Origin: Actinomadura hallensis
Lineage (GTDB): Bacteria; Actinomycetota; Actinomycetes; Streptosporangiales; Streptosporangiaceae
Assembly: GCF_006716765.1 (NCBI RefSeq)
Contig: NZ_VFPO01000001.1
Location: 2,852,001-2,916,000 of the forward strand
Length of the DNA stretch: 64,000 nucleotides
Direction of reading: 5' to 3'
The translations under genes and the position numbers were made by a program. The first letter of the stretch is position 1. Every line of letters begins with the position of its first letter. Positions 7,451 to 17,327 of this stretch are shown here, one piece after another. The notes beneath the pieces were generated by a model. The model was not told where the DNA came from and did no database searches. It saw only the letters and a program-made list of their open reading frames with translations.

Positions 7451-8470
7451 TCAGGCGTGCCGTGCGTCACGGTCCGCTGCGCTGCCCGCCTCCCGCGCGG
7501 CCGTGCGGGCCTCCTCCGCCTCCGCCTCCGCCCGCGCGCGGTCGCGGTTCTGCTCGGCGCGCTCCGCCCGCCGCACCGCCGCGTCGCGCGCGGCGACCGC
7601 CCGTTCCAGCTCGCGCCGCAGCCGCCCGACCTCGGCGGACGCCGCGTCGGCCTGCTCCCGCGCCGCCGCGGCCCGCTCCTCGCGCTCGGCGAGCCTGCGC
7701 TCGGCGGCCTCGGCCCGCCTGCGCAGCGTCTCCGCCCGCCGCCGGGGGGCCGCGCTCGTCCGGGTGACGCCGGCCTTCGCCCGGCCGGGCGCCTTCTCCT
7801 CGCCGGCCGTCTCCTCCGGGACCGTTTTCTGCGGGGCTGTCTTCTGCGGGGCTGTCTTCTTCCGAGACGTCTTCTCGGGGCGCTTCTCCTCCGGCGGCTT
7901 CTCCTCGGCCTCCGCTTCCCCGTCCTCTGCTCGCTCGGTCTCTGCTTCCTGGGCCTCCGGTTCGGCGGGTTCCCTCTCGTCGCCGGGCGACATGGGGAAC
8001 CCCGCCGGGACGAAGCCGGTGTGGCTGCGCGGCTGGGAGAGCCTGCCCCGCCGCACCTCGGCGGCGACGTCGGCGTCCACGGTGGCGGCCTGGAGGGTGT
8101 CCTCCACCTCGCGGACGGCCTGCTCGCGCAGCGGATTGCCCGCGTCCGCGGCGAGCCCCCCGGCGGTGCGCACCAGCGCGTCCACGAGCCGGGCCCGGCG
8201 CTGCTCCAGGTCTCCGAGCCCGCCGCCCGAGCCCCAGGCCGAGCGGATCCCCTCGCCGACGTCGAGCAGCCGTCCCAGGTCGTCCCGGGCGTAGCGGGCG
8301 AGGAGGTTGACCGCCCACGCCGACAGCGTCGGGCGCCGCAGCCCCCCGATCCGCTTGGCGAGCGCCCGGTCGCCCGCGTCCCGCGCGGCCGCGGCCAGCC
8401 GCTTGCGGGCCGCCACGAACTCGGCGGGCCGGACGCCGTAGAGCTCGTCGGCCGCGCTGGAGAAGTCCAC
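7451..8470 (-). CDS. Actinobacterial coiled-coil protein of unknown function
   Basis: 339 residues. The N-terminal 140 or so residues form a helical domain (LYGVRPAEFVAARKRLA, AKRIGGLRRPTLSAWAVNLLA) seen in many uncharacterised actinobacterial proteins. The middle is acidic and Lys/Pro-rich with a KTAPQ tandem repeat. The last 110 residues are a long Arg/Ala/Glu coiled coil. There is no signal peptide. The GTG start at 8470 follows GGGGACC. A role as an assembly or nucleoid-associated factor is only a guess. Confidence 0.6.
   Translation of the reverse strand: MDFSSAADELYGVRPAEFVAARKRLAAAARDAGDRALAKRIGGLRRPTLSAWAVNLLARYARDDLGRLLDVGEGIRSAWGSGGGLGDLEQRRARLVDALVRTAGGLAADAGNPLREQAVREVEDTLQAATVDADVAAEVRRGRLSQPRSHTGFVPAGFPMSPGDEREPAEPEAQEAETERAEDGEAEAEEKPPEEKRPEKTSRKKTAPQKTAPQKTVPEETAGEEKAPGRAKAGVTRTSAAPRRRAETLRRRAEAAERRLAEREERAAAAREQADAASAEVGRLRRELERAVAARDAAVRRAERAEQNRDRARAEAEAEEARTAAREAGSAADRDARHA
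7827..7856. repeat. 15-bp tandem repeat inside the coiled-coil gene
   Basis: Two perfect copies of TTCTGCGGGGCTGTC back to back (7827-7841, 7842-7856). They encode a doubled KTAPQ motif in the linker, so the repeat stays in frame. Confidence 0.8.
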
Positions 8471-8501
8471 GACCGGTCCCCTACCCGCTGCGGCCCCCGC
8501 C

Positions 8502-9812
8502 TCAGCGGGTGTCGAGGAACCGGTCCAGCACCCGGGTCCCGAAGGCGAGGCCGTCGACCGGGACGCGCTCGTCCACGCCGTGGAACATGCCGAGGTAGTC
8601 CAGCCCCGGGCCGAGCCGCAGCGGCGCGAAGCCGAAGCTCCTGATGCCGATCCGGTGGAACGCCTTGGCGTCGGTGCCGCCCGCCATCACGTACGGGACG
8701 GGGCGGGCGGCCGGGTCCTCGGCGCGCAGGGCTCCGGCGAGCGCGGCGAACGTCGGCCCGGCGGGGTCGGCGGACGGCGCCTCCTCGTGGTTGATGAACT
8801 CGCGGGCGACCTTCGGGCCCAGCAGCCGGTCGACGGTGGCGAGGAACTCCTCGCCGGTCCCGGGCAGGTAACGCCCGTCGACCTGCGCGGACGCCGTGCC
8901 CGGCACCACGTTGACCTTGTAGCCGGCGTCGAGCCGGGTCGGGTTGGCGGAGTTGCGGACCGTCCCGGCGAACAGGCGGCCGACGTCCCCGAGGCGCACC
9001 GCCTCCGCGTCGAGGCGGTCGTGGTCGATCGTGGTGCCGAGCGCGTCGGCGAGCCCGTCCAGCAGCGCCCGCACGCCGGGGGTCAGCCGCACCGGCCACT
9101 CGTGGGACGCCAGCCGGGACACCGCGTGCGCGATCTCGGCGACGGCGTTGTCGGGCGCGGGCTTGGAACCGTGACCGGGGGTGCCGCGCGCCGTCAGCCG
9201 CATCCAGGCCGTGCCGCGCTCCCCGGTCGCGACGGGGTAGACGCGGACCCCGCCCGCCTCCACGCTGAAACCGCCGGACTCGCTGATCGCCTCGGCGCAC
9301 CCGTCGAAGAACGCGCGGTGCTCGCGCACGACGTACCGGGACCCGTGCTCGCCGGTGCACTCCTCGTCGGCGAGGAACGCCAGGACGAGGTCGCCGCGCG
9401 TCCGGCGCCCCTCGCGCAGCCGCCGCCGGACGACGGCGAGCGTCATGGCCAGGCTGCCCTTCATGTCGATGGCGCCGCGCCCCCACACGCACCCGTCGCG
9501 GATCTCGCCCGAGAACGGCGGGACGGTCCACTCGGAGGCGTCGGCGGGGACCACGTCCAGGTGCCCGTGGATCAGGAACGCGGGATGGCCGGGATCGGTG
9601 CCGGGGATGCGGGCCAGCACGCTGGCGCGTCCCGGCGCGGACTCGACGATCACCGGTTCGGCGCCCGCGCCGGCCAGCAGCGCGGCGACGTGCTCGGCGG
9701 CCGGCCGCTCCGGGCGTGCCGCGCCCTCGCCCCGGTTCGTGGTGTCGAACCGGATCAGGTCGGAGCAGATCGCCGCCGCGTCGTTCCCGGCCGGGTCGTC
9801 GCGCACCTTCAC
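8502..9812 (-). CDS. M20 family metallopeptidase
   Basis: A 436-residue di-zinc peptidase/deacylase. Metal and catalytic positions are visible in HGHLDVVPAD (His, Asp), GRGAIDMKG (bridging Asp) and ADEECTGEHGS (catalytic Glu-Glu pair). A lid domain begins near GERGTAWMRL, and the late His is in GMFHGVDERV. Members cleave dipeptides or N-acyl amino acids in the cytoplasm. It is divergent from an oligopeptide ABC importer operon 198 bp away, so it may trim the imported peptides; that link is inference. The GTG at 9812 has only a weak ribosome site; another GTG lies two codons in. Confidence 0.88.
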   Translation of the reverse strand: MKVRDDPAGNDAAAICSDLIRFDTTNRGEGAARPERPAAEHVAALLAGAGAEPVIVESAPGRASVLARIPGTDPGHPAFLIHGHLDVVPADASEWTVPPFSGEIRDGCVWGRGAIDMKGSLAMTLAVVRRRLREGRRTRGDLVLAFLADEECTGEHGSRYVVREHRAFFDGCAEAISESGGFSVEAGGVRVYPVATGERGTAWMRLTARGTPGHGSKPAPDNAVAEIAHAVSRLASHEWPVRLTPGVRALLDGLADALGTTIDHDRLDAEAVRLGDVGRLFAGTVRNSANPTRLDAGYKVNVVPGTASAQVDGRYLPGTGEEFLATVDRLLGPKVAREFINHEEAPSADPAGPTFAALAGALRAEDPAARPVPYVMAGGTDAKAFHRIGIRSFGFAPLRLGPGLDYLGMFHGVDERVPVDGLAFGTRVLDRFLDTR

Positions 9813-10010
9813 CCCCGAACGCCGTCCGTGTAACGGGAGTCCATTCTTTCCCCGGTTCCTTCCCCAGGGAGATGATCAAGTTGTCTCGATCCGGTCTCGA
9901 CTCCGTGAGCCCCGTATTCAAAGCATCACCGTGCGTACGACCCTGCGGGCAACCCAGGTGCGGCGGGTGGCCAAGCACCCGCGGCGCGACGCTCGACGGG
10001 CGGGAGGACG

Positions 10011-11642
10011 ATGCGAAGCCAGAGGGGTGCGGGAAGAGGTGTGCGAGGGAAGGCCGCGCGGGTCTCGGCGGGAGCCGCCGCGCTGGCGCTGGCGGCGTCG
10101 CTGGGCCTGTCGGCCTGCGGTGGCGGCGACGCCGGTGCGAGCGACGGCACGTTCACCGCGGGCCATTCCGAACCCGACCACCTGATGCCCGCCAACACGA
10201 CCAGCAGCTACTCCTTCGACGTCATCGGCGGGCTGTTCGACACCCCGATGACGCTCGACCGGGACGGCAGGGCCGTCCCGCTGGCGGCCGAGTCGGTCGA
10301 GTCCGACGACCAGAAGGTCTGGACGGTCAAGGTGAGGCCGGGCCAGAAGTTCCACAACGACGAGCCGGTGACCGCGCAGAGCTTCGCCGACGCGTGGAAC
10401 CACGCCGCCTACGGGCCGAACGGCATGGCCGCCAACGACTACTTCTCCCACATCGAGGGGTACGCGGCGATGAACCCCGAGGACGAGAACGCCGAGCCGG
10501 AGGCCGACACGCTGTCCGGCGTCGAGGTCGTCGACGCGAGCACGCTGCGGGTCACGCTCGACGATCCGTTCAGCCAGTTCCCGCTGCTGCTCACCTACCC
10601 GGCGTACGCGCCGATGCCGAAGGCGGGGCTCCAGGATCCGAAGGCGTTCGACGAGCGCCCGATCGGCAACGGCCCGTACATGATGGACGGGAAGTGGGAG
10701 CGCAACAAGCAGATCAAGCTCGTCGCCTTCCCCGGCTACACCGGGCCGCGCAAGCCCAAGAACAAGGGCGTGACCTGGAAGAGCTACTCCAGCGCCGACA
10801 CCGCCTACACCGACCTGCGGGCGGGGCGCATCGACGTCCTGCAGACCATCCCCTCCGGCAAGGTGCCCGAGGCCAAGAAGGTGCTGGGCGACCGGTTCAT
10901 CACCGGTGAGACGACCACGATCGACTACCTGGGCTTCCCGGTGTTCGACGAGCGGTTCGCCGATCCGGACCTGCGCCGCGCCATCTCCATGGTCATCGAC
11001 CGGGAGGGCATCAACAAGGCGGTCTACAACGGCGACTACTTCCCGGCCGACTCGCTGATCCCGTCCGTCATCCCGGGCCACCGCGACAACGCCTGCGGCG
11101 AGGCGTGCACCTACGACCCGGCGAAGGCCAAGGAGCTGTTCGACAAGGCGGGCGGGTTCGAGGGCACGATGGAGCTGTACTTCTCCAACGCGCAGCCGAC
11201 CTACGCCCAGTGGATGCGGATCGTCGCGAACTCCCTGCGCGACAACCTCGGCATCCAGAAGATCGAGTTCCGGCAGGTGCCCGCGTCCGACTACTTCTCC
11301 ATGCTGCGGGCCCGCGAGGAGAGGGGCCCGTACCGGCAGAACTGGGAGGCCGACTACCCGAGCCCGCAGAACTACCTGGAGAACCTGTGGGGCTCGGACG
11401 GCAACCGCATGGGGTGGAAGAACGAGGAGTTCGACGACCTCATCGCCCAGGCGAACCGGACGGCCGACGAGCGGAAGGCCATCGAGCTCTACAACCGGGC
11501 GGAGGACGTCGCCGTCCGCGAGATGCCGATGATCCCGCTGTGGACGTGGGCGCGCCAGGGCGGGCACTCCGAGAAGGTCGGCAACGTCACCGTCACGCCG
11601 TACGCGACGGGCCTGCTCGCCACCGAAGTGACGGTGAAGTAG
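10011..11642 (+). CDS. ABC transporter oligopeptide-binding lipoprotein (SBP family 5)
   Basis: A 543-residue extracytoplasmic solute-binding protein. A basic N-terminus and hydrophobic stretch end in the lipobox LSAC, with lipid-anchored Cys36. The body has the SBP5 hallmarks WTVKVRPGQKFHNDEPVTA and NGPYMMDGKW. The ATG at 10011 is preceded by GGGAGGACG. It is the first gene of a five-gene importer operon, 6 bp before the first permease. Peptide uptake is the usual role of the family; nickel or other ligands are alternatives. Confidence 0.92.
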   Translation: MRSQRGAGRGVRGKAARVSAGAAALALAASLGLSACGGGDAGASDGTFTAGHSEPDHLMPANTTSSYSFDVIGGLFDTPMTLDRDGRAVPLAAESVESDDQKVWTVKVRPGQKFHNDEPVTAQSFADAWNHAAYGPNGMAANDYFSHIEGYAAMNPEDENAEPEADTLSGVEVVDASTLRVTLDDPFSQFPLLLTYPAYAPMPKAGLQDPKAFDERPIGNGPYMMDGKWERNKQIKLVAFPGYTGPRKPKNKGVTWKSYSSADTAYTDLRAGRIDVLQTIPSGKVPEAKKVLGDRFITGETTTIDYLGFPVFDERFADPDLRRAISMVIDREGINKAVYNGDYFPADSLIPSVIPGHRDNACGEACTYDPAKAKELFDKAGGFEGTMELYFSNAQPTYAQWMRIVANSLRDNLGIQKIEFRQVPASDYFSMLRAREERGPYRQNWEADYPSPQNYLENLWGSDGNRMGWKNEEFDDLIAQANRTADERKAIELYNRAEDVAVREMPMIPLWTWARQGGHSEKVGNVTVTPYATGLLATEVTVK

Positions 11643-11648
11643 CCGGCG

Positions 11649-12575
11649 ATGTGGCGGTACGCCGTCCGGCGGCTCCTGCAGGCGGTCCCGGTCTTCTTCG
11701 GCACCACGCTGCTCATCTACGCGATGGTGTTCGCGCTGCCGGGCGACCCGATCCAGGCGCTGGCCGGGGACAAACCGGTCCCGGACAGCGTCCTGCGGAC
11801 GCTCCGGGACCGGTACAACCTCGACGACCCGCTGCTGGTGCAGTACGCGAAGTACATGTGGGGTCTCCTCCAGGGCGACCTGGGCGAGAACTACACCGGC
11901 CAGAGCGTGTCGGAGATGCTCGGCGGGCGCTGGGCGGTGACCGCGCGGCTCGCGCTCACCGCCTGGCTCTTCGAGCTGGCGGCCGGGATCGCGCTGGGGG
12001 TGTGGGCGGGACTGCGGCGCGGCAGGCTCGCCGACACCCTCGTCCTCGGCGGGACGACGCTGGTGATCGCGGTGCCGGTGTTCGTCCTCGGCTACATCGC
12101 GCAGCTCGTGTTCGGCCTGCACTGGCAGATCTTCCCGACGGCCGGGACCGAGGACGGGTGGCCGATGAGCTACCTGCTGCCGGGCATCGTTCTGGGGTCG
12201 CTCGGCCTGTCGTACGTGGCGCGGCTGACCCGCACGAGCCTGGCGGAGAACCTGCGGGCCGACTACGTCCGCACGGCCAGGGCCAAGGGGCTGTCGAAGG
12301 CGCGGGTCATCGGGCGGCACACGCTGCGCAACTCGCTGATCCCCGTCGTGACCTACCTCGGCGTCGACTTCGGGAACCTGATGGGCGGCGCCATCGTCAC
12401 CGAGGGGATCTTCAACCTGCCGGGCGTCGGGCAGCAGGTCTTCCAGTCGATCCAACTCAAGGAGGGCCCGGTCGTGGTCGGCGCGGTCACCGTCCTGGTC
12501 CTGATCTTCCTGCTGGCCAACCTCGTCGTGGACCTGCTGTACGGCGTGCTGGACCCGCGCATCAGGTACGGGTAG
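11649..12575 (+). CDS. ABC transporter permease, DppB/OppB type
   Basis: 308 residues and six predicted membrane segments starting MWRYAVRRLLQAVPVFFG, the standard DppB N-terminus. The cytoplasmic EAA loop RTARAKGLSKARVIGRHTLRN contacts the ATPases, and EGIFNLPGVGQ is the conserved segment after it. It sits second in the importer operon and is followed 13 bp later by the second permease. Confidence 0.93.
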   Translation: MWRYAVRRLLQAVPVFFGTTLLIYAMVFALPGDPIQALAGDKPVPDSVLRTLRDRYNLDDPLLVQYAKYMWGLLQGDLGENYTGQSVSEMLGGRWAVTARLALTAWLFELAAGIALGVWAGLRRGRLADTLVLGGTTLVIAVPVFVLGYIAQLVFGLHWQIFPTAGTEDGWPMSYLLPGIVLGSLGLSYVARLTRTSLAENLRADYVRTARAKGLSKARVIGRHTLRNSLIPVVTYLGVDFGNLMGGAIVTEGIFNLPGVGQQVFQSIQLKEGPVVVGAVTVLVLIFLLANLVVDLLYGVLDPRIRYG

Positions 12576-12588
12576 GAGGCCGGAGACG

Positions 12589-13491
12589 ATGACGACCGAG
12601 GAGGTGCGGGCCGAGGCCGCCGCGGCGGCGGGCGGCGGGGCCGGCGGGGCGTCGCTGTGGGACGACGCGTGGCGCGACCTGCGCCGCCGCTGGATCTTCT
12701 GGGGCTCGGCGGCGATCCTCGCCGTGGTCGCGGCGATGGCCGCCGTCCCGGGCCTGTTCACCGGCACGGCGGCCAACGAGGGCTGCGACCCGAACCTGGC
12801 CGGGCTCGGCCCGTCGCGCGAGCACTGGTTCGGCACCGACCCCGCCGGCTGCGACTACTACGCGCACGTCGTGCACGGCGCCCGCCCCACGCTGCTGATC
12901 GGCGTCGCGGTGACGCTGTTCGCGCTGCTGATCGCCCTGGTCCTCGGGATGCTGTCGGGCTACTACCGCGGCGTCCTCGACGCGCTGATCTCACGGCTGA
13001 CCGACGTGTTCTTCGGGCTGCCGTTCGTGCTGGGCGGCACGGTGATCCTCGTCGCCTTCCCCGGGCACGGCGTCGGCGCGATGACGCTGGTGCTGGTGCT
13101 GCTCGGCTGGACGACGATGGTCCGCATCATGCGGGGGCAGGTCATCGCCGTCCGCGACGCCGACTACGTGCAGGCCGCGCGGCTGCTCGGCGCGTCCGAC
13201 CGAAGGATCATGGCCCGGCACGTCCTGCCGAACGCGATCGCCCCGGTGATCGTGGTCGCCACCCTCAACGTCGGCAACGTCATCGTGGGGGAGGCGACGC
13301 TGGACTTCCTCGGCGTCGGCCTGCAGTACCCGCAGGTCTCCTGGGGGCTCCAGCTCGGCCAGGCCAAGGACGCCTTCATGGTCCACCCGCATCTGCTGAT
13401 CTTCCCGGCGGCGTTCCTGTCGGCCACGGTGCTGAGCTTCCTGCTGCTCGGCGACGCGGTCCGCGACGCCCTCGACCCGAAACTGCGGTGA
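12589..13491 (+). CDS. ABC transporter permease, DppC/OppC type
   Basis: 300 residues with an N-terminal cytoplasmic stretch, then six membrane segments. GTDPAGCDYYAHVVHGAR near the N-terminus and the EAA loop VQAARLLGASDRRIMARHVLPN are typical of OppC. GEATLDFLGVGLQ follows, as expected. It pairs with the DppB-type permease upstream to form the channel. The next ATG is 3 bp past its stop. Confidence 0.93.
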   Translation: MTTEEVRAEAAAAAGGGAGGASLWDDAWRDLRRRWIFWGSAAILAVVAAMAAVPGLFTGTAANEGCDPNLAGLGPSREHWFGTDPAGCDYYAHVVHGARPTLLIGVAVTLFALLIALVLGMLSGYYRGVLDALISRLTDVFFGLPFVLGGTVILVAFPGHGVGAMTLVLVLLGWTTMVRIMRGQVIAVRDADYVQAARLLGASDRRIMARHVLPNAIAPVIVVATLNVGNVIVGEATLDFLGVGLQYPQVSWGLQLGQAKDAFMVHPHLLIFPAAFLSATVLSFLLLGDAVRDALDPKLR

Positions 13492-13494
13492 GCG

Positions 13495-14547
13495 ATGACC
13501 GGAGAACACGACACGGCCGCCGGCCGCGGGGACGGGACGGTACCCGCGCCGCGCCCGGCGGAGCCGCTGCTGGCCGTCGAGGACCTGCACGTCCGGTTCC
13601 GGGTGCGGGGCCGGGACGTGCACGCCGTGAACGGGCTGTCCTACACGGTCTCCGAGGGGGAGACGGTCGCGATCCTCGGCGAGTCCGGGTCGGGCAAGAG
13701 CGTCGCGGCGCAGGCCGTCATGGGCATCCTCGACGTCCCGCCCGCCCGGATCGAGCGGGGGTCGGTGCGGCTGCGCGGCGAGGAGCTGCTGGGCCTGCCC
13801 GAGCGGCGCCGCCGCGAGTACCGCGGCGAGCGCATCTCGATGATCTTCCAGGACGCGCTGACCGCGCTGAACCCGGTGTTCACCGTCGGCGACCAGATCC
13901 GCGAGATGTACCGGGTGCACCGCGGGCTCGGCCGCCGCGAGGCCCGGGAGCGGGCCGTCGAGCTGATGGAGCGGGTCCGCATCCCGTCGGCGGCGCGGCG
14001 GTTCGGCGACCACCCTCACCAGTTCTCCGGCGGCATGCGGCAGCGCGCCATGATCGCGATGGCGCTGGCGCTGGAACCGGACGTGCTGATCGCCGACGAG
14101 CCGACCACCGCCCTGGACGTGACCGTCCAGGCGCAGATCATGCGCCTGCTCGCCTCGCTCCAGGACGAGCTGGGCATGGGCATGGTGCTGATCACCCACG
14201 ATCTCGGCGTCGTCGCGGGCGTCGCCGACCGGATCGTCGTCATGTACGCCGGGTCGGTCGCCGAGCGGGCGCCCGCCCGGGCGCTGTACGCGCGGCCCGC
14301 CCACCCCTACACGCGGGGGCTGCTGGCGTCGGTGCCGCGCCTGGACCGGCGCGGCTCCCCGCTCGTCCCCATCCGGGGGACCCCGCCCGACCCCGCCGCG
14401 CTGCCGTCCGGCTGCCCGTTCCGGCCGCGCTGCCCCCGCGCCGAGGCCGTCTGCGCGGAGCGGGAGCCGCCGCAGGTCACCGTCGCGCCCGGCCACGCCG
14501 CCGCCTGCCACTTCGCGGAGGAGGTCCACGGTGCCGGACCCGGATGA
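13495..14547 (+). CDS. ABC transporter ATP-binding protein, DppD/OppD type
   Basis: 350 residues. Walker A GESGSGKS is at about residues 62-69, the Q-loop is in [12 protein letters not shown], the signature is FSGGMRQR, and Walker B with D-loop reads [14 protein letters not shown]. The C-terminal oligopeptide-transporter extension has the Cys-rich [15 protein letters not shown], which binds an Fe-S cluster in some homologues. It heterodimerises with the next gene's product to power uptake. Its end overlaps the next start by 17 bp. Confidence 0.93.
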   Translation: MTGEHDTAAGRGDGTVPAPRPAEPLLAVEDLHVRFRVRGRDVHAVNGLSYTVSEGETVAILGESGSGKSVAAQAVMGILDVPPARIERGSVRLRGEELLGLPERRRREYRGERISMIFQDALTALNPVFTVGDQIREMYRVHRGLGRREARERAVELMERVRIPSAARRFGDHPHQFSGGMRQRAMIAMALALEPDVLIADEPTTALDVTVQAQIMRLLASLQDELGMGMVLITHDLGVVAGVADRIVVMYAGSVAERAPARALYARPAHPYTRGLLASVPRLDRRGSPLVPIRGTPPDPAALPSGCPFRPRCPRAEAVCAEREPPQVTVAPGHAAACHFAEEVHGAGPG

Positions 14548-15550
14548 GGCCCCGATCCTGCGGGTGGAGGGGCTCGTCAAGCACTACCCGGTGACCCGCG
14601 GGATCGTGCTGAAGCGCACGGTGGGGCGGGTCAAGGCCGTGGACGGCGTCGACCTCGAGCTGCGCCGGGGCGAGACCCTCGGCGTCGTCGGCGAGTCCGG
14701 CTGCGGCAAGTCGACGCTGGCGCGGCTGCTGCTGGCCGCGGAGCGTCCCACCGCCGGGACGGTCCGCTTCGAGGGACGCGACGTGTTCGCGCTGCCGAAG
14801 GCCGAGCTGCGCGCGCTGCGCCGCCGCATCCAGATCGTCCTCCAGGACCCCTACTCCTCGCTCAACCCCCGCATGACCGTCGGGGACATCGTGGGCGAGC
14901 CGTTCGAGATCCACCCGGAGGCGGCGCCGAAGGGCGAGCGGCGCGCGCGGGTGCGGGAACTGCTGGAGCTCGTCGGCCTCGACCCCGGGCACGCCGACCG
15001 GTACCCGCACCAGTTCTCCGGAGGGCAGCGCCAGCGCGTGGGGATCGCCCGCGCCCTCGCGCTGCGCCCCGACGTCCTCGTGTGCGACGAGCCGGTGTCG
15101 GCGCTCGACGTCTCCGTGCAGGCCCAGGTGATGAACCTGCTCGCCCGGCTGCAGCGGGAGTTGGGCCTTGCGCAGGTGTTCATCGCGCACGACCTGGCCG
15201 CCGTCCGGCACATCTCCGACCGCGTCGCCGTCATGTACCTGGGCAAGGTCGTCGAGACCGGCGACGCGACCCGGATCTACGAGCATCCGACCCACCCGTA
15301 CACGCAGGCGCTGCTGTCGGCGGTCCCGGTGCCCGACCCCGACGCGCCCGGATGGAAGGGCCAGATCCGCCTGGAGGGGGAACCGCCGTCGCCGCTGGAC
15401 CCGCCGTCCGGCTGCCGGTTCCGGACGCGCTGCTGGAAGGCCCGCGACGTGTGCGCCGAGCGGGAGCCCCTCCTGGAGCGCCGGGACGGCTCCGCGCACC
15501 CCAGCGCCTGCCATTTCGCCGCAGAGGACGCCGTCACCGAGCAAACGTGA
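14531..15550 (+). CDS. ABC transporter ATP-binding protein, DppF/OppF type
   Basis: 339 residues. Walker [10 protein letters not shown], signature FSGGQRQR, Walker [15 protein letters not shown] and the C-terminal [15 protein letters not shown] are all present. It is the second ATPase of the importer. The GTG at 14531 lies inside the end of the preceding gene, giving a 17-bp overlap and translational coupling. It is the last gene of the operon; no clear hairpin follows before the next gene's promoter at 15581. Confidence 0.93.
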   Translation: MPDPDEAPILRVEGLVKHYPVTRGIVLKRTVGRVKAVDGVDLELRRGETLGVVGESGCGKSTLARLLLAAERPTAGTVRFEGRDVFALPKAELRALRRRIQIVLQDPYSSLNPRMTVGDIVGEPFEIHPEAAPKGERRARVRELLELVGLDPGHADRYPHQFSGGQRQRVGIARALALRPDVLVCDEPVSALDVSVQAQVMNLLARLQRELGLAQVFIAHDLAAVRHISDRVAVMYLGKVVETGDATRIYEHPTHPYTQALLSAVPVPDPDAPGWKGQIRLEGEPPSPLDPPSGCRFRTRCWKARDVCAEREPLLERRDGSAHPSACHFAAEDAVTEQT

Positions 15551-15580
15551 CGTTCCGCCCGTCGAGCGCCGAGGTTTCCG

Positions 15581-15592
15581 TAGGGTTGGGGC
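15581..15592 (+). promoter_or_regulatory. Leaderless promoter (-10 element)
   Basis: TAGGGT (15581-15586) followed by 6 nt and the ATG of the next gene, with no ribosome site. This geometry places the transcript start at or near the A of the ATG. Confidence 0.45.
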
Positions 15593-16453
15593 ATGGCGCG
15601 TAAGGGCAGGCGCGGACCCCGGCCGGACGTCTACCGGGTCGACGGCGGAGAGGCGGAGCTGCTGCGCGACGCCGACCGCGACGGCGGCTGGATGCTCCTC
15701 GTCGGCGGCGTGCCCCAGTCGTACGTGAACCTCAATGACCCCACCTACCTCGACTTCGAGTACATGCGCCTGATGGGCGACGTGGTCGACTGCCTCGGGG
15801 CGGAGGGCGAGGCGTTCGACGCCGTCCACATCGGCGGCGCCGGGTGCACGCTGCCGCGCTACATCGCCGCGACCCGGCCGGGGTCCCGGCAGCTCGTCCT
15901 GGAGCCGGACGCGGAGCTGGTGCGGCTCGTCCGGGAGCAGCTGCCGGTCAAGGGCGTCCCCGGCCTGCGGATCCGGATCACCGACGGCCGCACCGGCGTC
16001 GCCGCGCTGCCCGACGCGTCCGACGACCTCGTCGTGATGGACGCCTTCGCCGAGGCGTCCATGCCAGCGGAGCTGGCGACCCGCGAGTTCGTGCTGGACG
16101 CGGCGCGGGTGCTGCGCCCCCAGGGCGTGTACATGGCCAACGTCGCCGACGGCTTCCGGCTGCCGTTCGCCCGCAGGGTCGTCGCCACCGTGCGGTCGGT
16201 GTTCCGCCACACGCTGCTCATGGGCGACCCCGGCGTGCTGCGCGGGCGGCGGTTCGGGAACCTGATCGTGGCCGGATCCCGCGGGCCGCTGCCGGTGGCC
16301 GAGCTGACCCGCCGCGCCGCGGGGGGCATCGTCCGGGCACGGCTGATGGAGGGCGGCGACCTCGCCGCGTTCTCCGCGGGCGCCGCTCCGCTGCGCGACG
16401 GAGAGGAGATCGTGCCGCCCGTCCCGCCTCCGCAGGTCTTCGGAGGTTCGTGA
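15593..16453 (+). CDS. Spermidine synthase-like methyltransferase-fold protein
   Basis: 286 residues. The Rossmann motif HIGGAGCTLPRYIA (near residue 83), the acidic VLEPDAELV and the catalytic-region VVMDAFAEASMP match actinobacterial spermidine-synthase-like proteins. LNDPTYLDFEYM before the fold is also typical of them. In true enzymes the acidic pair binds putrescine; here the motif is loose, so aminopropyl transfer is uncertain and a different SAM-dependent role is possible. It appears to be expressed from its own leaderless promoter rather than as part of the importer operon. Confidence 0.75.
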   Translation: MARKGRRGPRPDVYRVDGGEAELLRDADRDGGWMLLVGGVPQSYVNLNDPTYLDFEYMRLMGDVVDCLGAEGEAFDAVHIGGAGCTLPRYIAATRPGSRQLVLEPDAELVRLVREQLPVKGVPGLRIRITDGRTGVAALPDASDDLVVMDAFAEASMPAELATREFVLDAARVLRPQGVYMANVADGFRLPFARRVVATVRSVFRHTLLMGDPGVLRGRRFGNLIVAGSRGPLPVAELTRRAAGGIVRARLMEGGDLAAFSAGAAPLRDGEEIVPPVPPPQVFGGS

Positions 16454-16480
16454 CGGGCCCGATCCGGCAAGGAGGAGACC

Positions 16481-17254
16481 ATGATTCTCGTGACCGGGGC
16501 GAGCGGCACGCTGGGCCGCCCCCTCAGCAGGCTGCTGGCCGAGCGAGGCGCGGACGTGCACGGGCTGAGCCGCCGCGCCCGGGAGCCGGAGGAGGGGATC
16601 ACCTGGCGCAAGGGCGACCTGTTCACCGGTGAGGGCGTCGACGCCGCCGCCGAGGGCGCCGAGACGATCGTGCACTGCGCGAGCGACCCGTTCCGCTCGA
16701 AAAGGGACGTCCCCGCGGCGGAGCGGCTCATCGACGCCGCGCGCCGGCAGGGCGCGCCGCATCTGATCTATATCTCGATCGTGGGCGTGGACAAGATCCC
16801 CTACGGCTACTATCAGAGAAAGCTCGCCGTGGAGAGGCTCATCGAGGCGTCCGGGCTGCCGTGCACGATTCTGCGGACGACGCAGTTCCATACGCTTCCG
16901 GACATGGCGCTGAACGTCCTCACGAAGGTCCCCGGCGTGGCCGCGCTTCCGCGGGGCCTGCGCGTCCAGCCGATCGACGTCGGCGAGGTCGCGGAGCGGC
17001 TCGCGGACCTCGCGCTCGCCGGCGGGCCCGCGGGAAGGGTCGACGACATGGGAGGACCGGAGGTGCTCACGGTCGAGGAGATGGCCCGCGCCTACCTGGA
17101 GGCCCGGGGCCTGCGGCGCCCCGTCCGGATCCCCCTGCCGCTTCCCGGGGCCACGGGCCGCGGGTTCCGGGAGGGACACCACCTCGCGCCCGGCCATGCC
17201 GTCGGCAAGCGCACGTGGCAGCAATTTCTGAACGACCGCTACCCGCGAACGTGA
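16481..17254 (+). CDS. NAD(P)-binding SDR, NmrA/atypical type
   Basis: 257 residues. The dinucleotide motif VTGASGTLGRPL is at the N-terminus, then IVHCASDPF and LIYISIVGVDKIPYGYYQRK, which carries the Y-x3-K-like pair in the atypical SDR position. TILRTTQFH and the C-terminal segment match NAD(P)H-binding NmrA-like oxidoreductases. The substrate is unknown; some relatives are redox sensors. AAGGAGGAG precedes the ATG. It lies 27 bp after the spermidine-synthase-like gene, so they may be cotranscribed. Confidence 0.82.
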   Translation: MILVTGASGTLGRPLSRLLAERGADVHGLSRRAREPEEGITWRKGDLFTGEGVDAAAEGAETIVHCASDPFRSKRDVPAAERLIDAARRQGAPHLIYISIVGVDKIPYGYYQRKLAVERLIEASGLPCTILRTTQFHTLPDMALNVLTKVPGVAALPRGLRVQPIDVGEVAERLADLALAGGPAGRVDDMGGPEVLTVEEMARAYLEARGLRRPVRIPLPLPGATGRGFREGHHLAPGHAVGKRTWQQFLNDRYPRT

Positions 17255-17315
17255 GGGACGGAATTCGGTGCCGGTTTCCCCCGCCGTATCGGCCGCACGC
17301 GAGCCCGTGATGTCC

Positions 17316-17327
17316 CATAATCGAGCG
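17316..17327 (+). promoter_or_regulatory. Leaderless promoter (-10 element) for the SpoIIE phosphatase
   Basis: CATAAT (17316-17321) followed by CGAGCG and then ATG at 17328. The spacing suits a leaderless transcript and supports this start over the GTG at 17268. Confidence 0.45.
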
